A stretch of 10,000 nt of DNA, taken from contig CABPSV020000160.1 of assembly GCA_902459845.2 (NCBI GenBank), positions 1 to 10,000 on the forward strand. Direction: 5' to 3'. A program made the position numbers and the translations under genes. Shown here in pieces: positions 1 to 7,078 of this stretch. Position 1 is the first letter of the stretch, and every line of letters begins with the position of its first letter. The notes under the pieces were generated by a model. The model made no database searches, was not told the DNA's origin, and was given only the letters and a program-made list of their open reading frames with translations. The stretch is from Hepatocystis sp. ex Piliocolobus tephrosceles (lineage: Eukaryota; Apicomplexa; Aconoidasida; Haemosporida; Plasmodiidae).

Positions 1-751
1 TTTTTTTTTTTTTTTGTTTAAGTATTTTTTTATTCATTTATTTTTTGTAATTTTTACATAAATAATAATCACCAATACAAGATGTTTTTTTTTTAAAACA
101 AAATTTACAACTTTATAGAATTAAAATTAAATATTAACTTCATTAAAAAACTTTGAAAAAAAAAAAAATATATTATATACATATATATTTATATATATAT
201 ATGCATATAATAAGTTTTTTTTATTTTAATCTACATTCATCCTATAAGGGTAAAAAAGGGTAAAATTAAATTTTATTAAAAAAAGGTGAATAAAGGGAGT
301 ATTACAAAATTTATTTTTTCTTTTTCACTAATATATGTTAAATCATATAATCTTTTAATATACCTTGTTGACTTTCTTATAGGCATTCATATGTATACAT
401 ATGTATATATATATATATATACATGTATATACCTGAACAATATATTTTTTTTCTTTTTCTACTTAAGTTTTAATAATAAAATAATTAAAAATTGTATTTT
501 GTTTTTTTTTTCTTTCATATAATATATATGAAAAAATATGTAAAGGAACATTCATTTTAGTAAGATGTATTTCAAAAAAAAAAGTAAAAATTACTTCTTC
601 CTTTATAATAGAAAAAAAATACATTTACAAGAGTTAAAAAAACTATTCACTTCTTTAAATGTATATGAAAACGTGTGCTGAAACAGTATATACATACACA
701 AACACATGCATATATAAATATATATTAAAGTTTGTATGTTCATCCGTCTGT

Positions 752-788
<37 letters not shown>

Positions 789-1114
789 GAACGTTTTTTA
801 AAAAAAAAAAAAACAGTAAAAAAAATTACTCACGAATTGTAATTGTTTTTAATTTGTGTAGCATTCTGAAAAATAATTCATTATTGGAATGTGTGCTTTA
901 TATATTAATAAAATATACCTATATACATATATATTAAATATAAATAAACAATTGTGTGTGTATATGTATTTAATGAGTATTATTTTATTTAAATAAGTAT
1001 ATTTATAAATCTATTTATATCTTGTTATTCACATAACTTAAATAAATAAATAAATATATTTATATTCATTTTATATATTTTATTCATGAAATATTAAAAA
1101 AAAAAAAAAAAAAA
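1..1114. other. AT-rich intergenic region, no gene seen
   Basis: This stretch is almost pure A+T, with T runs, A runs and (TA)n tracts, including a 34-base T run at about 754-787 that is soon followed by an A run. The short open frames here are low-complexity Phe/Tyr/Ile/Lys readings with no recognisable protein content. I see no tRNA or other structured RNA. It probably holds the promoter and 5' UTR of the gene starting at 1115, and possibly the 3' flank of a gene to the left. Confidence 0.7.
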
Positions 1115-1660
1115 ATGGATATGGAGATTAAAGAGTTTGACAAATTATCTGGGCTTCGGATAAACTGTACGAAGGATTTGATTTTTAAAGGAGGTCTAAG
1201 TTCTATAATTGGGATGATATTAGGAATAATATGTTCTTTAATAGTTAATTGTACGTTAGTAGAAGTTTCGTTATCAACATTTTTTTCTATGGTAAGAAAC
1301 TTTTTTTTTTTTTTTTTCCACTTGCTACAATATTTTTATTTTCATTTTTTGTTTTGCATTTATAGACAACATATATATTAGTAATTCACTACATCACAAT
1401 ATGTAACTATATATATATATATATATATACATATAAATACATATATATACACTCATATTTACACACATATATAATATATATATTTTTTTTTTCTTGTGAA
1501 GTATTTTGGTATATTGTTTATTGTAGTTGGAATTATAATATTTTGGAGATTAAGTGCTAATATAGGTGATGAGTCTGAAAATAGGAGAACCCAATTAATG
1601 GTCTTAGCAGCAATGGTAATAAATACATGGTGATACATGTATATTTATTTTGTTTGTAGA

Positions 1661-1697
<37 letters not shown>

Positions 1698-2080
1698 GAA
1701 TGCCATATTGTATAAGTATATGTATGTATATATATATATTCATTTTTTTTTTTTGTTTTTTTGCAGATAATATTATCAGGGTTCTTATGTCTATTTTTTG
1801 AGCGTACGTGGCTTTTTTCTCTTTCCACTATCGCGAAAGTACCTATCTATTGTCTTTTGGGAATTAGCATTGCTTTTGCCGTGACATTTAGTTTAATAGA
1901 TTTTATAAATTATTTATTTGGTTTTATCCAAGGATCAATTACTAGACCATTGATTGAATCCACAGCACAGGTACATGTTTTTATAGAAATAAGAAAAAAA
2001 AACATAAATATCGTGAAAAGGTGTAACAACTGTATGTACTTACATATACGTTCACATAATTTAAAATTTTTTTTACAACC

Positions 2081-2113
<33 letters not shown>

Positions 2114-2283
2114 AGGTATACTTAATATTATTATTTACTATAACAATGGGAGGAATCTTTGGCTTTATATTTGGCCTGATAAATGTTGAAGATGAATCAT
2201 CTCATCACGTTCGCTTGGCATTAATGAAAGCGGAAAATTCCTGTTTCCCTTTGGGAGCTATTTTAGGAGGAATAGTAAGAACA

Positions 2284-2319
<36 letters not shown>

Positions 2320-2584
2320 TACGTTTATGTATAAGTATATTTACACGTATGTTTAACCAAGCTGAAAATATATTTTATTCTTTTATACTACTTATGTGGT
2401 GTTCTTTTTTTTTCTAATATTTTTTTGTTAATTTATTAATTTGTTTATCTATTAACTTACCCATTGGTTCGTTTTTTTTTTTTTTTTTTTTTTTTCATAG
2501 GCTGGTTTTGGAAACGAAGTTTATAGACAACAAAACGAAGCTTATAAATTGGAGAATGTTACTGAATTTGATGACGAAGTTTAA
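1115..2584 (+). CDS. Spliced gene for a polytopic membrane protein of unknown function
   Basis: I do not recognise this family. Proposed exons are 1115-1291, 1366-1380 (15-nt micro-exon, less certain), 1502-1615, 1767-1970, 2116-2274 and 2501-2584, ending in TAA. Every intron begins GT and ends AG, most have T-rich 3' ends, and all junctions fall between codons (phase 0). The product is 250 residues (245 without the micro-exon). Hydrophobic segments lie at about 29-49, 60-79, 95-113, 127-155 (long) and 171-192, with a weaker Gly-rich one at 213-227, suggesting five or six membrane passes. No signal peptide precedes the first; the N-terminus is short and charged. A loop of acidic residues and two His sits around 194-201, and the tail ends acidic (DDEV). 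The start is the first ATG after a 19-base A run, and no other ATG lies nearby in frame upstream. Membrane location is inferred from hydropathy; organelle and function are open. Exon calls other than the micro-exon are strong because composition changes sharply at each border. Confidence 0.83.
1366..1380 (+). other. Candidate 15-nt micro-exon (TTYIL)
   Basis: A TATAG acceptor ends at 1365 and a GTAATT donor begins at 1381. The five codons between keep phase 0 with both flanking exons and add Thr-Thr-Tyr-Ile-Leu to the start of the second membrane segment. The implied introns would be 74 and 121 nt. The alternative is one 210-nt intron (1292-1501), which also keeps the frame. The T-rich tract and acceptor before 1366 favour the micro-exon, but the donor is not the strongest form. 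Confidence 0.55.
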
Positions 2585-2595
2585 AAGAATATATA

Positions 2596-2626
<31 letters not shown>

Positions 2627-2731
2627 CGTAATTTTAAAATAATATAAAAACGTTAATATATTAAAAAAGTAGGATATTGTGTGAAAAAAATATGGAACAA
2701 GAAACTAAAAATAGATAAATAGATAAATAAT

Positions 2732-2803
2732 CGAATAAATAAACGAATAAATAAACGAATAAATAAACGAATAAATAATCGAATAAATAATCGAATAAAT
2801 ATA
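2732..2803. repeat. 12-bp tandem array, six units
   Basis: Units begin at 2732, 2744, 2756, 2768, 2780 and 2792, each starting CGAATAAATA. The first three read cgaataaataaa, the next two end in t, and the last is degenerate (cgaataaatata). It is preceded by shorter GATAAATA-type repeats from about 2711. It lies about 150 bp past the stop codon of the membrane-protein gene, so it may be in its 3' UTR. Confidence 0.9.
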
Positions 2804-3969
2804 GAAATATGTAAATAATACTAATGTTAACGTTATCTTTATTTTTTTTTAATATATTCTTAACCTTTTTATTTTTTTTATTTGTCTAATTCAATGCTAC
2901 TTGAATTTTTTATGTATTTTTCCTACCTAAATACATGATACATATTTTATGTTATACTTTTTTTTATCTTTGTTGTTTTGGCATATACATGATGAGTAAA
3001 ATGTATATATATATATATATATATATTGAAAAAAATTATAAATTATAAATTATAAAATTAAAAAAAAAAGTTATAACACTTAATAAGTTTGTTTTAATGA
3101 ATACTTTATTAAAAAGATAACTATTCTTTTTTTTTTTTTTTTTGTTATACATATATCCTACAGTTATTAAAGTTAAATCTTTGATCTCGCAAGAAAAAAA
3201 AAACTAATAATACACTTTTAACTTAAATATGTATTAATGGTGTGAAAATTAGTTTTTAGAATTACCTTAAAAAACATAATTATATATATGTATTACTTCA
3301 TACCCAGATTGCTTTAAAAAAATGTGAAAAAATATGTTTATTACTAACAGTGTGCATCTTAAAGTAGCAATTGTGTATAAAACAATTTTATAATAAATAT
3401 AGTTCTGAGATAAATAAGAGCGCAAGTGTACAGTTGTATATTACAACATTTATAGTACATTTATAATAAATATATATATATATATATATATATATTTATG
3501 TGCTTAAGTTGCATAGTCAAACTTTTCTTTTTACTATTGTGTTACTTATATCTATCAACTGTTTTTTTTTAAAATAAAGTTAAAAATGTAGAATAACATA
3601 CTGGTTTAGGAGTATATATGCATGCGTTTAAGTATACAGTATGTAAATGTATAGATGTGTATATGTTTTTGTTCCTTATTGCTCTGTTTTATTGTTCTGT
3701 TTTTTTTTTTTTTTTTTGTTTTTCATTACTTGTGATCACAATAAAATGTGCTTTTTATGCTTTTAATGTTAAAAGATAAGTAAAAAGAATGCACAAAAAT
3801 GTAAAAAAATAAATCGAAACGGAAGAGCTTGTTTTGTATCCTTACTCATGTAAACTATCTTGTACACTTTTAAACATTTTCATCTTAATGTAAACAAGTA
3901 AAAACAACACTCAACTTTTAATAAAAAGTTTATATTTGGTTTATTTTACTTAACTTTTTTTTTATTCGT

Positions 3970-4125
3970 TTTTTTTTACCGATTTTTTTTACTCATTTTT
4001 TTTACTCATTTTTTTTACTCATTTTGTTTACCCATTTTGTTTACCCAATGTTTTTACCCAATGTTTTTACCTACTCGCTTTTCCCATTTGTTTTTCCTAT
4101 TTGTTTTTCCCAATTGCTTTTCCCA
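3970..4125. repeat. 13-bp tandem array, twelve units without a length change
   Basis: Units start every 13 bases from 3970 to 4113. The consensus drifts along the array: TTTTTTTTACTCA in the left part, then TTTTGTTTACCCA, ATGTTTTTACCCA, and TTTGTTTTTCCCA-like units at the right. The frame of the repeat never slips although the bases change. One strand is nearly all pyrimidine. It lies about 410 bp upstream of the peroxiredoxin start. Confidence 0.88.
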
Positions 4126-4246
4126 ATTTTTTTTTATTCATTTATTTTTTTTTAATCATCTATATTATTGAGTTAAATTTTTTACTAAATTTTTTTTTTT
4201 TTTTTTTTTACTTATCTATATTTTTTATTTAATGACATTTTTTTCC

Positions 4247-4394
4247 ACTTAATTACATTTTTTCCACTTAAACATTTTTCCTACTTAAACATTTTTCCTA
4301 CTTAATTACATTTTTCCTACTTAATTACATTTTTCCCACTTAATTACATTTTTTCCACTTAATTACATTTTTTTCACTTAATTACATTTTTTTT
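4247..4394. repeat. 17-19 bp tandem array with ACTTAATTACA core
   Basis: ACTTA cores begin at 4247, 4266, 4283, 4300, 4319, 4338, 4357 and 4376, so spacing is 19 or 17 bp. The fuller unit is ACTTAATTACATTTTTTCC; two units lack the TT of the core and read ACTTAAACATTTTTCCT. It ends about 140 bp before the peroxiredoxin start codon, within the likely promoter or 5' UTR. Confidence 0.87.
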
Positions 4395-4512
4395 TTTACT
4401 GAATTTTTTTTTTTTTTTAAAGTTATCTTCGTTGCTCTTTTATTAAGCTTCCGTCCATCCACTGAACGAACTCATAACAATATTTACAAACACGTATACA
4501 AATACGTTTTCC

Positions 4513-4536
4513 AAAAAAAAAAAAAAAAAAAAAAAA
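4513..4536 (+). promoter_or_regulatory. 24-base poly(A) leader directly before the peroxiredoxin ATG
   Basis: An unbroken run of 24 A residues is followed immediately by ATG at 4537. The gene at 1115 has the same layout with 19 A residues (1096-1114). In the mRNA this places a purine-only, unstructured leader right before the start codon. A role in initiation is inference. Confidence 0.5.
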
Positions 4537-5184
4537 ATGCCTTTTTTGAATAAGCTAGTTAATAAAGCATTTACAACATCAAGGAGATGTTTTTCTTTAG
4601 TTACGCAAAAAGCACATGATTTTACAGCACAAGGGCTTAATAAGAACAACGAAATAATAAATGTACAATTGTCATCATATTTTGGTAAAAAATATTGTTG
4701 TTTGTTTTTTTATCCATTGAATTATACATTTGTTTGTCCTACAGAAATTATAGAATTTAGTAAAAATGCTAAAGTATTTGAAGAAAAAAATGTAGAATTA
4801 TTAGGCGTATCAGTAGATTCTGTATATAGTCATTTAGCATGGAAAAACTTACCCATGGAAAAAGGAGGAATAGGTCCAGTAAATTTTACATTAGTCTCAG
4901 ATATAAATAAAGAAATATGTACAAAATATAATGTATTATATCAGAACTCCTTTGCATTAAGAGCATTATTTATTATCGATTTACAAGGAAAAATCAGACA
5001 CCAAACAGTAAACGATTTACCACTAGGAAGAAATGTCAATGAAGTCTTAAGAACAATTGATTCTATAATACATGTAGATACAAGTGGGGAAGTATGTCCA
5101 ATTAATTGGAAGAAAGGACAAAAGGCATTTAAACCGAATACTGAAGAATTAATAAGTTATTTGAATGACAATCAAAAAAATTAA
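4537..5184 (+). CDS. TPx-2: Mitochondrial-type 2-Cys peroxiredoxin (thioredoxin peroxidase 2)
   Basis: The enzyme reduces hydrogen peroxide, organic hydroperoxides and peroxynitrite with electrons from thioredoxin. The single exon encodes 215 residues, close to the usual size of the Plasmodium mitochondrial enzyme as I recall it. The active-site signature PxxxTxxC is seen as Pro60, Thr64, Cys67 within NYTFVCPTEI, and Arg142 fits the conserved active-site arginine. The resolving Cys187 lies in GEVCPINWKKG, so this is a typical 2-Cys (Prx1/AhpC) enzyme acting as a head-to-tail dimer. SHLAW (98-102) and the VNDLPLGRNVNE stretch (158-169) are further family marks. Residues 1-20 (MPFLNKLVNKAFTTSRRCFS) are basic, Ser/Thr-rich and lack acids, as expected of a mitochondrial presequence. 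A GGIG motif is present (110-113), but the tail ends YLNDNQKN without the YF motif of overoxidation-sensitive forms. The start is the first ATG after the poly(A) leader. Family is certain; the TPx-2 assignment rests on the leader and length. Confidence 0.96.
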   Translation: MPFLNKLVNKAFTTSRRCFSLVTQKAHDFTAQGLNKNNEIINVQLSSYFGKKYCCLFFYPLNYTFVCPTEIIEFSKNAKVFEEKNVELLGVSVDSVYSHLAWKNLPMEKGGIGPVNFTLVSDINKEICTKYNVLYQNSFALRALFIIDLQGKIRHQTVNDLPLGRNVNEVLRTIDSIIHVDTSGEVCPINWKKGQKAFKPNTEELISYLNDNQKN

Positions 5185-6364
5185 ATACTTACTCTAACAA
5201 CTTATTTTAAAGTGTGACGAATTTTTTAAAACAGGCTCTTGTTTTAATATTTGCAAAAAAAAAAAAAAAAAAAAAAAAAAAAGAAAAACATGTATTAAGT
5301 GGGTATACTGCTATTGTTGTTGTTGCATGAGTATGGAATAACACGTTCTTACAAGTATAAAATAAAGTTAAAAAAAAAAAAACTTGCATTTTAAATTTAT
5401 GTACACACATATGTATATATGCTTCTATACATATGGTACATTACCAATCATATTTAGAGATGCCTTTTGTTTATGAATTTATGAATTCATATTTTATTTA
5501 CCTTTTTTCCTAATATAATTGTTTTACTTAATTAATAATTGTACAATAATTTATTTTTTAATTTTCTACTTATATTTTATTACTTTCTTATTTTACTAAC
5601 GGTGTTCGATAATTACACATAATTAAAAAATTATTACTCCAAAAAAACACAATTTGTACGATTAAAAATAAAATAATCACTTTATAAAAATGGCGAAACA
5701 GTTCATAACAGGATAAAACATAAGAGTAGTTTACTCGCACTTATATTTGAACCTGAAAAAGAAAGAAAACCTTATTTATATAAAATCGTTTAAAAGTCTT
5801 TGTTTTACACATATTGTCCTTATATATATATTATATATGTATGTGATCATAAATATATATATATATATATACAGATGTATTTATTTACACAATATAGCTT
5901 AATTCGCATTATTTTTTCGAAATAAAAAATACACCTCTTTTCATACAAGAGTATTAAAAAAAAGAAAAATCTTTTATGTGTAAAAAAAAAAAATAAAATA
6001 AAACAATAGTAGCACATGCACAGTTTATTCGCTTTCCAAAAAAATGAGTAAACATATATTAACACCTTTTGTTTGTTCTATATTCGGCTACTCAATTATA
6101 AAAAGACAAAAATTATTAAATTAAGTAAAAATGTTAGATAAACTAAAAAATGTTAGACTAAGTTAAATAAAACTATTGATCGAAAATAGAAAAATAGGTA
6201 AAATGAAAAAAAAAATTAACAAATAAAGTATATGTCATAGAAATTATTTTTTTAGAGAAACATCGTAACATGTAGGTTTATATTTTTATAATTATAATTT
6301 CTAAAAAAAAAAATTAACAAATGTAAAAACTTACTATAATAGGAATTAATAAGCAAAATTATAT

Positions 6365-6460
6365 ATGTAAATATGTAAATATGTAAATATGTAAATATGT
6401 AAAAATGTAAAAATGTAAAAATGTAAAAATGTAAAAATGTAAAAATGCAAATATGTAAAT
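6365..6460. repeat. 8-bp tandem array, twelve units
   Basis: Exact 8-bp spacing from 6365. Four ATGTAAAT units are followed by six ATGTAAAA units, then one ATGCAAAT and one ATGTAAAT. The block structure suggests two local expansions of variant units. The array lies roughly 620 bp upstream of the SUN-domain start codon. Confidence 0.92.
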
Positions 6461-6582
6461 AACGTAAACTTTGCTTGTACATAATTAAAAAATTTCAAAA
6501 AAAAATTTGTACAAAATTAATTGGACAGGATATATAAAACATTTTAACTCCGAAGGTTTTTGTGCTTAATTTTTGTGCTTAA

Positions 6583-6740
6583 TTTTTTTTTTTTTTTTTT
6601 CAACTTATGGTCTTTTTTAATTCTTACATTTTTTCTTCTTCACTTTCTTCATTTTCTTTTTTTTCCTTTCTTTTCTCTTATTTTTTTTTTTTTATTTATT
6701 TATATATTTTTATTTTTTTACTTTTTAACATCCCTTTTTC
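6583..6740. repeat. Pyrimidine-rich low-complexity block
   Basis: The + strand is dominated by T with scattered C, including a purely pyrimidine stretch of about 28 bases at 6652-6679. It is preceded by two copies of TTTTTGTGCTTAA at about 6557-6582. The Phe/Leu-rich open frames across it have no protein-like content. Any structural or promoter role is a guess. Confidence 0.6.
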
Positions 6741-6846
6741 TTTATTTACTTGTACGAAAATTAACACTTATTTGTCAAAAAATAATAGGTTAATTAAATT
6801 TTATGCGTAAATCGCATACATCTGCACGAATTTTTGTATAAAAGCT

Positions 6847-6850
<4 letters not shown>

Positions 6851-6881
<31 letters not shown>
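6851..6881. repeat. (TA)15 dinucleotide tract
   Basis: An uninterrupted TA run is followed by a TATG/TACG/CATA-rich stretch to about 6950. That stretch contains the self-complementary string GTATGTACGTACATAC-like core near 6889-6906. It sits about 200 bp upstream of the SUN-domain start codon. Confidence 0.85.
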
Positions 6882-6887
<6 letters not shown>

Positions 6888-7078
6888 GTATATGTACGTA
6901 CATACATACGGATGTATGTGTGTATACATATACATGTTCATACATATGGCAAAAACGTATACCCATTTTTTTTTTTTTTTTTTTTACATGCGTGCATACC
7001 ACGTCTTTAAAAACAAAAAAAAGCTGATATAATAAAAGTAAAAATACATATACATAATATACATTTGTAATAAAAAAC

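Larger units (their letters stand above)
2585..4536. other. Intergenic spacer between the membrane-protein gene and the peroxiredoxin
   Basis: About 1.95 kb with no convincing coding sequence on either strand. It holds the 3' UTR of the upstream gene (several AATAAA-like strings), a 12-bp array, (TA)n tracts at about 3003-3027 and 3470-3495, and then a strongly T-rich block with a 13-bp array and a 17-19 bp array before the peroxiredoxin leader. A TGCATGC string at 3619-3625 resembles the core bound by some ApiAP2 factors, but a single copy proves nothing. Confidence 0.65.
5185..7078. other. Intergenic spacer between the peroxiredoxin and the SUN-domain gene
   Basis: About 1.9 kb with no convincing gene. 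It starts with the peroxiredoxin 3' flank, including a 28-base A run at 5255-5282. The part around 5590-5810 is less repetitive than the rest but shows only broken frames. Then come a (TA)n stretch near 5845-5870, an 8-bp array (6365-6460), a pyrimidine-rich block (about 6583-6740), a (TA)15 tract at 6851-6881 followed by TG/TA-rich sequence, and a 19-25 base T run near 6967-6985. The last 200 bases probably hold the SUN gene promoter or 5' UTR. Confidence 0.65.

Noticed and set aside
286..937. Phe/Tyr/Ile-rich small open frames in the left spacer
   Set aside because: They run across poly-T and (TA)n tracts and look like translated low-complexity DNA.
1366..1501. Reading straight through 1366-1501 as one long exon
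   Set aside because: It crosses a (TA)n tract and gives Tyr-Ile repeats out of character with the rest of the protein; a donor at 1381 explains the sequence better.
2987..3000. ATGATGA as a C box of a C/D snoRNA
   Set aside because: No paired D box and terminal stem at a suitable distance; chance match.
3619..3625. TGCATGC as an ApiAP2 site
   Set aside because: A single short core far from either gene start; kept only as a note in the spacer entry.
6560..6810. Overlapping Phe/Leu-rich open frames
   Set aside because: Two frames of the same pyrimidine-rich block are open only because T/C runs lack stop codons on that strand.
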